Positions 18,592-25,900 of a stretch of DNA of 64,000 nt are shown piece after piece (the first letter of the stretch is position 1; each line of letters opens with the position of its first letter). The notes beneath the pieces are model-generated. The model saw nothing but the letters and a program-made list of their open reading frames with translations, searched no databases and was not told the DNA's origin. A program made the position numbers and the translations under genes. The stretch covers positions 1 through 64,000 of the forward strand of contig DEMN01000001.1 in NCBI GenBank assembly GCA_002359215.1. Reading direction: 5' to 3'. The stretch comes from Flavobacteriales bacterium UBA2669. Lineage in GTDB: Bacteria > Bacteroidota > Bacteroidia > Flavobacteriales_E > Vicingaceae.

Positions 18592-19176
18592 ATTGTTATC
18601 GTAGCATTTCTAAAAGATATAGACACCCAGCTATTCTTATTCCTAAATGGAATGCATTCTCCATTTTTTGATGTAGTTTTCGAATATTTTTCAGGTAGAT
18701 TTTTTTGGATACCACTCTATGCTTTGCTGTTTGTTATTGCTATTTTAAAGCTTAAATGGAGAATAATTTACTTTGTTGTGGCTGTAGTTGCATTAATATT
18801 TTTAAGCGATAAAATATCCGTTTATTTATTTAAAGAGGTTTTTATGAGGTATAGACCTTGTCATAATCTAGATATTTCTCATTTAGTACATTTAGTAGAT
18901 GGATGTGGTGGAAAGTATGGTTTTGTATCATCACATGCTGCCAATACTTTTGCTTTAGCCACTTATTTAGGAGTTGTATTAAAAAAGCATTTCCCAAAAA
19001 TGTTATTATGGATGCTTGTTTGGGCGGTAATAGTTTCGTACAGCAGAATTTATTTGGGGGTACATTATCCGGCTGATATTGTTGTAGGAGGAATTTTAGG
19101 AATAGGAATAGGGTTGTTTGTGGCTTTTTTGCTAAAAAAATTGAATACTAAACTAAACCTTAAAATGGATATATAA
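18592..19176 (+). CDS. PAP2-family phosphatase (start uncertain)
   Basis: A membrane phosphatase of the PAP2 superfamily, probably acting on a lipid phosphate such as undecaprenyl pyrophosphate. Signature motifs are intact: KEVFMRYRPC, SSHAANTFALA, and SRIYLGVHYPADIVVGG, with about five membrane helices. The first ATG is at 18652 (174 aa), but the frame upstream encodes FLKDIDTQLFLFLNG, the normal N-terminus of this family, and there is no ATG, GTG or TTG there. I therefore extend to ATT at 18592; ATC at 18598 is an alternative. The stop overlaps the crcB ATG (TAATG). Confidence 0.85.
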   Translation: MVIVAFLKDIDTQLFLFLNGMHSPFFDVVFEYFSGRFFWIPLYALLFVIAILKLKWRIIYFVVAVVALIFLSDKISVYLFKEVFMRYRPCHNLDISHLVHLVDGCGGKYGFVSSHAANTFALATYLGVVLKKHFPKMLLWMLVWAVIVSYSRIYLGVHYPADIVVGGILGIGIGLFVAFLLKKLNTKLNLKMDI

Positions 19177-19541
19177 TGGTGCAAATAGGACTTTTATTTC
19201 TTGCGGGTGGTTTAGGTACACTTTGTCGCTATGGAATTTCTAAAGCAACGCTTAGTGTGGTGGTAACCAATTTTCCTTTGGGGACATTTATATCAAACAT
19301 AATAAGCTGTGTTATATTAGCACTTACTTTGGTGTATTTTAACGGAAAATTTTTTGATAACTCATTAGCAAAGTTGGTTATTATTACAGGCTTTTGTGGT
19401 GGGTTTAGTACGTTCTCTACTTTTAGTTACGAAACAGTAGAACTCTTAAAACAAGGAAATGCAATATGGGCGATTGCCAATATTTTTATTAGTGTGTTGG
19501 TGGGCGTTGCACTTATTTATTTTTTACTGATTAAAGATTAA
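19176..19541 (+). CDS. crcB: Fluoride efflux channel CrcB/Fluc
   Basis: A 121-aa, four-helix membrane protein of normal Fluc length, forming a dual-topology dimer that exports fluoride. Family motifs: GGLGTLCRYGIS, the GTFISNIISC helix, and GFCGGFSTFSTFSYE, which carries the pore phenylalanines. It overlaps the PAP2 stop by one base and is co-transcribed with it. No fluoride riboswitch was seen, consistent with its position inside an operon. Confidence 0.95.
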   Translation: MVQIGLLFLAGGLGTLCRYGISKATLSVVVTNFPLGTFISNIISCVILALTLVYFNGKFFDNSLAKLVIITGFCGGFSTFSTFSYETVELLKQGNAIWAIANIFISVLVGVALIYFLLIKD

Positions 19542-19591
19542 GGTTTAGATAACTAATCTGTTGAGAAACTAAATAATCAACCTTTTTTTAA

Positions 19592-19599
19592 TACCTTTG
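19592..19599 (+). promoter_or_regulatory. TAnnTTTG promoter element, leaderless spacing
   Basis: TACCTTTG ends 4 nt before the ATG at 19604, matching the spacing at dnaB, 7016 and the MerR gene. Confidence 0.5.
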
Positions 19600-19603
19600 C
19601 CTC

Positions 19604-19954
19604 ATGGAAACTACTCATCAACCTAATATCCAACAAGAGTTACCTAATGCTACATTAGTATTGGTTTTTGGTATTTTATCAATAGTGTTTTGCTTTTGTT
19701 ACGGTTTTTTAGGGTTAGTTTTCGGTATTCTATCTGTGGTATTGGCTTCAAAAGCTAATAAATTATATAAGAGTTCACCTCAAAATTATACCATAGGTTC
19801 TTATAACAATGTAAAAGCAGGAAAAGTTTGTGGAATTATTGGCTTGTGTTTATCAGGCATATTTTTCTTATTAATACTTGCTTATCTTGCGTTTTTCGGC
19901 TTTGTATTTACATCAGTCCTTCCATGGTCTGAGATGATGCAGCAGCCGTATTAA
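19604..19954 (+). CDS. Small DUF4190-like membrane protein
   Basis: A 116-aa protein with a short Gln/Pro-rich N-terminus and two membrane regions (about residues 16-45 and 74-105), separated by a basic loop SKANKLYKSSPQNYTIGSYNN. This two-helix layout with AGKVCGIIGLCLSG in the second helix fits the DUF4190/CCC-motif group of small bacterial membrane proteins. The function is unknown. It is transcribed from its own TACCTTTG promoter directly at the ATG. Confidence 0.7.
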   Translation: METTHQPNIQQELPNATLVLVFGILSIVFCFCYGFLGLVFGILSVVLASKANKLYKSSPQNYTIGSYNNVKAGKVCGIIGLCLSGIFFLLILAYLAFFGFVFTSVLPWSEMMQQPY

Positions 19955-19984
19955 TTTTTTCTAACTAATTAAAATTTTTGTGTT

Positions 19985-20350
19985 GTGGATTTAAGTGATA
20001 AATTTAAAGGGAGTTATAGCGTTAATCTTAGAATTTTAACCAAAAAATCTAAGTTGGGTTTTGGTTACCAAGATATAAAAGAATTGCGTATTCAAGATTT
20101 GCTTATAGCTAATAAACACAAAGAATTAATTCGAATTTATTTTGGCTTAGATAAAATATCTTTTGTTGATGAAATCTTAGAAGAAATAGGCATTACCGAA
20201 GACATGAAAATTGAAAAACCGGGTAAAATTGTTGATACTGACGATAGAGAGGTGCTGATAAAAAAAGCCATGGAAAACGTTAAAGTACAACGCATAAAAG
20301 ATAGAGAAGCCTTCAAAAAAATGATGGAAAAAGAATTGGACTTGAATTAA
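19985..20350 (+). CDS. Hypothetical charged protein
   Basis: A 121-aa soluble protein with a GTG start 30 nt behind the DUF4190-like gene, so probably in the same transcript. No family was recognised. It is rich in Lys, Glu and Ile with predicted helices at about residues 30-45 and 85-118 and no signal or membrane segment. A coding assignment is supported by its codon use matching neighbours and by the tight spacing. Confidence 0.62.
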   Translation: MDLSDKFKGSYSVNLRILTKKSKLGFGYQDIKELRIQDLLIANKHKELIRIYFGLDKISFVDEILEEIGITEDMKIEKPGKIVDTDDREVLIKKAMENVKVQRIKDREAFKKMMEKELDLN

Positions 20351-20432
20351 GAGTTAGTTTTGAAATTCATTTTGAATGACTTCTGACCAATTCCTGAAAC
20401 CTATTTTACTTTTAATTGTTAACTAAATATTT

Positions 20433-20463
20433 GCAACCCAAGTAAATTATTTAGTTGGGTTGC
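20433..20463. promoter_or_regulatory. Inverted repeat overlapping the MerR promoter
   Basis: Perfect 9-bp arms GCAACCCAA and TTGGGTTGC separated by 13 bp, ending one base before the TACTTTTG element. It could be the operator of the MerR-type regulator downstream, or a terminator hairpin for the upstream gene since TTACTTTT follows it. Confidence 0.5.
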
Positions 20464-20464
20464 T

Positions 20465-20472
20465 TACTTTTG
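20465..20472 (+). promoter_or_regulatory. TAnnTTTG promoter element of the MerR-type gene
   Basis: TACTTTTG ends 4 nt before the ATG at 20477, again implying a leaderless transcript. Confidence 0.5.
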
Positions 20473-20476
20473 CTAC

Positions 20477-20809
20477 ATGACTGACGGTAAATTATTTTAT
20501 ACTATTGGTGAAGTGGCAAACATGTTTAATGTCAACACATCCTTAATTCGTTTTTGGGAAAAGGAGTTTGATATTATCAAACCTCAAAAAAATAAAAAAG
20601 GTAATAGGCTGTTTACCAAAAAAGACATTGATAATTTTCATATTATTTTTCATTTAGTAAAAGAGAAAGGCTATACTTTAGAAGGAGCCAAAAACAAACT
20701 TAAAAGTGGAGCACAACCCTTTCAAGAATCTACTAAAGAGAATCTTGAAGTCATCAAATCATTAGAAAATGTAAAAGCTTTTTTACTGAGCTTGAAAGAA
20801 GAGTTATAA
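20477..20809 (+). CDS. MerR-family transcriptional regulator
   Basis: A 110-aa regulator. Residues 6-75 form the MerR winged helix-turn-helix: YTIGEVANMFNVNTSLIRFWEKEFDII, then NRLFTKKDIDNFHIIFHLVKEKGYTLEGAK. The short C-terminus (about 76-110) is a dimerisation helix without an obvious metal or ligand site; there are no cysteines. Short MerR proteins like this are common in Bacteroidota. The perfect inverted repeat at 20433-20463 is a candidate autoregulatory operator. A strong terminator follows. Confidence 0.92.
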   Translation: MTDGKLFYTIGEVANMFNVNTSLIRFWEKEFDIIKPQKNKKGNRLFTKKDIDNFHIIFHLVKEKGYTLEGAKNKLKSGAQPFQESTKENLEVIKSLENVKAFLLSLKEEL

Positions 20810-20810
20810 C

Positions 20811-20848
20811 AAAAAAAACCTCTGAATTATAATTCAGAGGTTTTTTTT
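20811..20848. terminator. Bidirectional intrinsic terminator after the MerR-type gene
   Basis: Perfect palindrome: CCTCTGAATTA and TAATTCAGAGG arms flanked by A8 and T8. Confidence 0.93.
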
Positions 20849-21156
20849 GTACCCCAAACAGGACAAATATCGAACTTTTTAATGAAAGATTCAGGGATTA
20901 TTATTCAACAGTCAAAGTTTATTGGATTGACCATTTAAACTTATGTCGAAGAGTAGCTAAATAGAGTATTCAGATTACCTATTTGTGGTATTTCATATAA
21001 CATAGTTAATTTTTTAGGTTTTTTTATTAAATTCAAACAGTTCAGTTATATAGTATGTATATAGGAGTAATGAAAAAAAGGATGTTACGGAGCTATTGGT
21101 TGGGTGTATTCTATTGATAAGCAAAAAATTATTAGTAAAAAGTAAAATATTTTAAA
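20849..21156. other. Intergenic region with no supported gene
   Basis: About 300 bp between the MerR terminator and the promoter of the structured RNA. A 15-codon ATG frame at 21070-21117 has an AGGAG just upstream, but nothing else supports it. No palindromes or RNA genes were recognised here. Confidence 0.4.
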
Positions 21157-21164
21157 TATATTTG
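21157..21164 (+). promoter_or_regulatory. TAnnTTTG promoter element for the structured RNA
   Basis: TATATTTG, a full -7 match in AT-rich sequence, with predicted transcription start near 21171. A -33 TTG is not clear. Confidence 0.45.
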
Positions 21165-21170
21165 CATCGA

Positions 21171-21398
21171 ATTTAAAACTAAGCATATAGAAGAAAAGTA
21201 AATTAAAATATTGATATAGCATGACGCTATAATTCTGGTTACAGAAAACGACCAATTTTTATTATCAGACCAAGAATTTAAGCAGTATGCTCACCTATGG
21301 GGTGGGCTTCTCTTTATTTCGGTCTGTGGGCACTTGGTCGTGCCTCTGTAACGGATAAGTGTAAGTTTCACCCCTCTTTTTTTTTGAGGGGATTTATT
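21171..21398 (+). ncRNA. Rod-shaped structured RNA, 6S/Flavo-1-like candidate
   Basis: A long imperfect hairpin built from ordered paired blocks: GTTACAG (21238-21244) with CTGTAAC (21346-21352); CGACCAA (21249-21255) with TTGGTCG (21334-21340); CAGACC (21266-21271) with GGTCTG (21321-21326); and a tip GCTCACC (21289-21295) with GGTGGGC (21301-21307). Internal loops on both sides between the blocks resemble the rod and central bubble of 6S RNA, which binds the RNA polymerase holoenzyme. A small hairpin TATAGC/GCTATA precedes it and an intrinsic terminator follows. It could instead be a regulatory leader of the response regulator starting at 21416. RNA structure is seen in the sequence; the 6S identity is inference. 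Confidence 0.55.
21371..21398 (+). terminator. Intrinsic terminator behind the structured RNA
   Basis: CCCCTC and GAGGGG arms around a T9 loop, followed by ATTTATT. It ends 18 nt before the next ATG, so it separates the RNA from that gene or acts as an attenuator. Confidence 0.75.
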
Positions 21399-21415
21399 AA
21401 CCAAAATAAAACCCT

Positions 21416-21787
21416 ATGATTAAAGTACTACTAGTTGATGATAGTGCTATCGTTAGAAAAGCTATCAAAACTATCCTTAACAGACATCCCGAAATTCAAG
21501 TAATCGGAGAATGTAAAGATGGAGAAGAAGTTATCCCTTTTTTACAACATCAGAAGCCCGATGTTATCTTAATGGATAGTAATATGCCTGTACTTAATGG
21601 TATTGAGGCCACAAAGTTAGTAAATCATTTATTTCCGGAAATAAAAGTAATTGGCTTATCCTGCCATGATGATATAGTAACCAAAAATGCTTTTTTTGAA
21701 AATGGAGCAGTCGGATTTTTATCTAAATATGAGACCACTAATGAAAAACTTGTTTTAAAAATCAATAATTGTTGTTTAATCATGTAA
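21416..21787 (+). CDS. Receiver-only response regulator
   Basis: A 123-aa receiver domain with the full phosphorylation pocket: D8-D9, acceptor D54 (VILMDSNMPV), S82 in IGLSCHDD and K104 in GFLSKYET. The sequence style is NarL/CheY-like, but no DNA-binding domain follows; the frame ends about 15 residues after the receiver. The next gene is a LytTR domain without a receiver, so phosphorylation and DNA binding may be split across two proteins, or this may be a truncated NarL-type regulator. No kinase is adjacent. Confidence 0.85.
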   Translation: MIKVLLVDDSAIVRKAIKTILNRHPEIQVIGECKDGEEVIPFLQHQKPDVILMDSNMPVLNGIEATKLVNHLFPEIKVIGLSCHDDIVTKNAFFENGAVGFLSKYETTNEKLVLKINNCCLIM

Positions 21788-21857
21788 AAATTCAAAAAAT
21801 GATGCCATTATTATATAATTATTCCATCACGAATGAACCGATAAATGGAAAAAAACG

Positions 21858-21887
21858 ACCGTTCATTGACAAAAAACGACCGTTAGT
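21858..21887 (+). promoter_or_regulatory. LytTR-type operator: two direct 9-bp boxes
   Basis: ACCGTTCAT (21858-21866) and ACCGTTAGT (21879-21887) are in direct orientation with a 12-bp spacer, each preceded by AAAACG. Both fit the published LytTR/AgrA 9-bp consensus (W-M-M-GTT-N-R-K), and the spacing is the expected two helical turns. The pair ends 20 bp upstream of the -33 element of the promoter for the LytTR gene, an activator position. Confidence 0.72.
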
Positions 21888-21907
21888 AAGATAAATGAAT
21901 CTTTTCT

Positions 21908-21937
21908 TTGAAATTAACATTTTTTAATTTACGTTTG
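21908..21937 (+). promoter_or_regulatory. Promoter of the LytTR gene and the giant-protein locus
   Basis: TTG (21908-21910), 19 nt, then TACGTTTG (21930-21937), a full flavobacterial consensus. The predicted start near 21944 gives a short leader before the TTG start codon at 21967. Confidence 0.68.
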
Positions 21938-21966
21938 GAGCCTTTTGTTTATAAATATAAGATAAC

Positions 21967-22467
21967 TTGATAGTACTCAGAGAAAATAACGAAGAAATTG
22001 CCCTACAAAAAAGATTAGTAGAGTTAGAAAAGTTATTAGCTCAAACTAAAAAAAAACTTCAAGATGAAGCTGAATACAACAAACAACTTGAAGCTGTTTT
22101 AAAAGAGGAGTATCCAGTTAGAAAATCAAAGATTATTACCATTAAAAGTGCCACTAAAATAGAGTTTGTAAATGTAGATGATATAATATGTTGCGATGCA
22201 GATGAAGTTTATACACATGTTCACTTAAATGATAAGAGAAAAATTATTACAGTAGCAAAAACATTAAGCACATTTGAAACTCTGTTAGTAGGACACGATT
22301 TTTTTAGAATAAGTAAGAGCCATATTATTAACCCAAGTTACATTATCACATTTTATAAAGACAGAAACCAACTTTTATTACGAGGAAATATGGTATTAGA
22401 CATTGCAAGAAGGAGAAGGGTAGAATTCTTAAAAGTACTTAATAAAAAAGATAAAGAAATAATTTAA
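21967..22467 (+). CDS. LytTR DNA-binding protein without receiver
   Basis: A 166-aa protein with a TTG start. Residues 5-45 form a charged coiled coil likely used for dimerisation. Residues 55-155 are a LytTR domain: KIITIKSATKIEFVNVDDII, the DADEVYTHVHL turn, LVGHDFFRISKSHIINPSYI, and the terminal LDIARRRRVEFLKVL. It has no receiver, so it must be controlled by another protein, possibly the receiver encoded upstream. Its own promoter carries a matching pair of LytTR boxes, suggesting autoregulation and control of the whole downstream locus. Confidence 0.87.
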   Translation: MIVLRENNEEIALQKRLVELEKLLAQTKKKLQDEAEYNKQLEAVLKEEYPVRKSKIITIKSATKIEFVNVDDIICCDADEVYTHVHLNDKRKIITVAKTLSTFETLLVGHDFFRISKSHIINPSYIITFYKDRNQLLLRGNMVLDIARRRRVEFLKVLNKKDKEII

Positions 22468-22490
22468 ATTAACATTAAACAACCGGCAAA

Positions 22491-22898
22491 ATGAAAAAGA
22501 TGCTTTTAGTGCTTATGGTGCTTACTTCAATGAAAATTTATTCCCAAAATATACTTAATACGTCTGGAAATGTTATTTATACTGTAGACTCTGTTACAGG
22601 AGAAATAAAAAATATAAATTTTGATGTAGTAGGAACGATAAGTGAGACAGGAATAATATACAATGAATTGCAAACACCGATTGCTTATTTTTCTGAAAAT
22701 AATGAATTAATTACCAATCAAGGAGATAGTCTGGGAAAATTAAATGAAGACGGGTCTGTTCAATTTAAAAATGGAGCTCAAATTGGATATATTCAAAATG
22801 ATGGAATTGTATTGGGTTCAAATCAAAATACCATAGGAAATGGAAACGATGTTGCTAAAAGATTTCTAATGTATTTATTTTTCTTTTACCCATTGTAA
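22491..22898 (+). CDS. Small secreted repeat protein
   Basis: A 135-aa protein with a signal peptide (cleavage near YSQ-NI). The mature part is a series of short beta repeats of about 18-20 residues built around G-x-I/V and D-x-x-G or N-x-x-G turns (NTSGNVIYTVDSVTGEI, FDVVGTISETGIIYNEL, and so on). It resembles the small beta-flower type secreted proteins of Bacteroidota. The C-terminus is an aromatic hydrophobic stretch (FLMYLFFFYPL) that might be a membrane anchor. It starts the row of export-dependent genes behind the LytTR gene, 23 nt downstream. Confidence 0.6.
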   Translation: MKKMLLVLMVLTSMKIYSQNILNTSGNVIYTVDSVTGEIKNINFDVVGTISETGIIYNELQTPIAYFSENNELITNQGDSLGKLNEDGSVQFKNGAQIGYIQNDGIVLGSNQNTIGNGNDVAKRFLMYLFFFYPL

Positions 22899-22945
22899 CT
22901 ATTAAGTATGAAAAATAAATCAAACAGATAAAACACTACTGATAT

Positions 22946-25900
22946 ATGAAAATAAAAGGCGTATTTGTATGTATGTTAAGTTTACTACCATTTTTTGGAG
23001 TAACCCAAAATGCAGTTGAGTGGATTAATTTAGTGAACCTTACTTTAACAGGAGATACGTTAGAGAAAACATCAGGAACGGTAGGTTGGAATGCACATGC
23101 GAATTCAACTAATATTTTGGTTGGAGATGGATGGGTTAAATATAATGTAGCTAGTCTTGGTACACAAAGGCTTTTTGGATTTTCCCAAAAAGGAGTAACT
23201 ATCAATACAGATGCAGAAATTATTTATGGTTTTTATGTTAGTGGTACTGATTTATATTCTCGGGAATCCGGTAGTCAAACATATTTAAATACTACCTATG
23301 ACATCGGAGATGAGTTGGTTATTGAGCGGATTGGAGATACTGTTTACTATAAGAAAGACAGTGTTGTTTTGCGACAAATAACCGTTGATGGGACTTTACA
23401 ACTAAATGCAGCAGCAGTTTTTAGAAATCAAGGTACAAAACTGGAGTCGGTAGTTGCTTCATTTGACTCGACAGAGCCATTAAACCTTACAGCAACGTTA
23501 AGTCATGTTTTTCAAACGCCTCAATCAGGTGCAATAGATATTACTCCAAGTGGTGGAATTGTACCTTATAGTTATTCTTGGACACCTGGAGGAGATACAA
23601 CAGAAGACCTTAATAATCTTGATCCGGGAGTTTATACAGTAGTGGTTACAGATTCCAATTTAAATACATATGAAAAATCTTTTACTATAGGTTATGGAGT
23701 GGAATGGATAGATATGATAGGAACCGACACAACAGGAACTACTGTGCAAAAGACTTCAACTGCAGGAGGCTGGATTACCGGTGCAGCATCTAGAAATATT
23801 TTAAAATCTATAGAAGATGGATGGGTTGAATATAAAGTACAAGACAGTAATGAGACAAAAGTATTTGGATTATCTCCATATCCTAATACATCAGCAACAT
23901 TGAACACAGTAGAATATGGATATCAAATTAGAGCTGATGGTTATGTGTACATTTATGAGTTAGGAGTTCCGGTGCTACAAACTATGCAATACACCATTGG
24001 AGATGTTTTAAAAATTGAACGATCGGGAAGTTTTATCAATTATTATCAAAATGAGATACTTCAAAGACAAATTGCTACAGATAGTACTCTGCAATTAATA
24101 GTCGATGTTTCATTTAATACCAATGGAAGTAAATTTCAAGACGTGGTGACCTCTTTTCCTGCACCACCAAGTTTAACGTTTTCGGTTACACAAGCAGCAT
24201 TGGATCATTCAGTATTAGGAACAATTGATTTAACGGTAACAAGTGGAACTCCTCCTTATACCTATAATTGGCAACCAACAGGGATGACAACACAAGATTT
24301 GAGCGGTTTAAACCCCAATACGTATTCAGTGGTTGTAACAGATGCTACAGGGAGAGAAACTGAAGGAGCTATAGGAGTAGGGTATGATGTAGCATGGGAG
24401 GAATTGACAAATGTAACAGTAACCGGAAATACAATAGAAAAAACCTCCGGGTCATCAGGTTGGAATGCCGGAGCAGCATCTGTTGATGTATTGCCAAGTT
24501 CAACCGATGGTTGGATTGAATACGATATAGTACCATCAAACACTTATAGAATAATAGGACTATCGAAATTACCTAGTAATCAATCAGCTACATTGACGGG
24601 AATAAACTATGGATTTCAAATAAGATTGGATGGTCAAATTATTATTTATGAATTAGGAACAGGAGTACATACTATTCCTAAATATTATGAAGGAGATGTG
24701 CTTCGAATAGAACGAAAATCAAATCAACTCAATTACCTTATTAATCATAGTATTGTAAGATCTATTGTTGTTGATTCTTTAGACTCACTGTATACAGATA
24801 TTAGCTTTCATACGGTAGGTGCTAAGTTTGAAAATGTACGTTATTTATTTTCAGCACCTTCTCTTGCGGAGTTTACGGTTGATTATGTTGCTACAAGCGA
24901 ATCCAGTGATAGTTTAGGGTCTATTCAACTATCACCAACAGGAGGTATTCCACCATTTTACTATTTTTGGGATGATGGAGATCAATCTCAAAATAGGTAT
25001 AATTTAGAGTCAGGATTATATAGTGTTACTGTTGTCGATTCTTTACTAGATTCAGTTAATTTAGTGATACCCGTTGATGTGGAAATTTTAGTCACAGATT
25101 CGCAAGGCGTAACCTTTGATAATCATTATGTAGAAAAAACAGCAGCTGATGGATGGGGCAATGGAAAAATGAGTTTTTCAAATGTAGCAAAAGGAGATGG
25201 GTCTGTAAGAGTTGAAATAGTAAATGATAACAAAGAATGGGCTTTTGGATACAGATTATCAGCTAACGCTCAGGCGGTTTATTATAATGATTTAGATTAT
25301 GGATTTTATATTAATAGTGGAGATACCTTATATACATGGGAGAAGTCAACCAGTACACTAATCAATGTAGGGACTGTCACAGCAGGTGATATTTTAAGTA
25401 TAGAACGAGAGGGAGGGTTAGTTACATTTAAAAAAAATGATGTTTTTATTTCAGAAGTAAGCGTTAATGTTGCTAATGAATACAGAATAGATTTCTCTCT
25501 TTTCTCTACTCAAACAAGGGCAAGGGTTATTATCATAAGGTTTCCTTTTTGGTTAACAGCTAGTGCAAACATTACAAATAGCAATTGTAATATCCCTAAT
25601 ACAACTACAGGAGAAATTGATTTGACTGTTATTGGAGGTACTCCTCCTTACTCTTACAGTTGGACTGGTCCAAACAACTTTACAGCTTCAACACAAGACA
25701 TATTTAATCTTGAAGCAGGAGCTTATACAGTTACAATTACAGATAGCCGCCCCACCCCTAACTCCATCATTAGAACCTATTATGTAGGTCATAAAGTAGA
25801 ATGGACAAACATAGTTGCATCAACTGTTAATGATAATACCTTAATAAGAAATACATCCACTTACGATGAACCTAGTGGGGCATCTTCGGTTAATATACTC

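Noticed and set aside
19100..19180. Fluoride riboswitch for crcB
   Set aside because: crcB overlaps the PAP2 stop, leaving no room, and no conserved pseudoknot motif was seen upstream.
20854..20949. Short frame reading TNIELFNERFRDYYS and on
   Set aside because: No start codon and it begins inside the MerR terminator; no family recognised.
21070..21117. 15-codon leader peptide with Shine-Dalgarno
   Set aside because: Very short, and nothing else supports it; AGGAG can occur by chance and is not the usual signal in this phylum.
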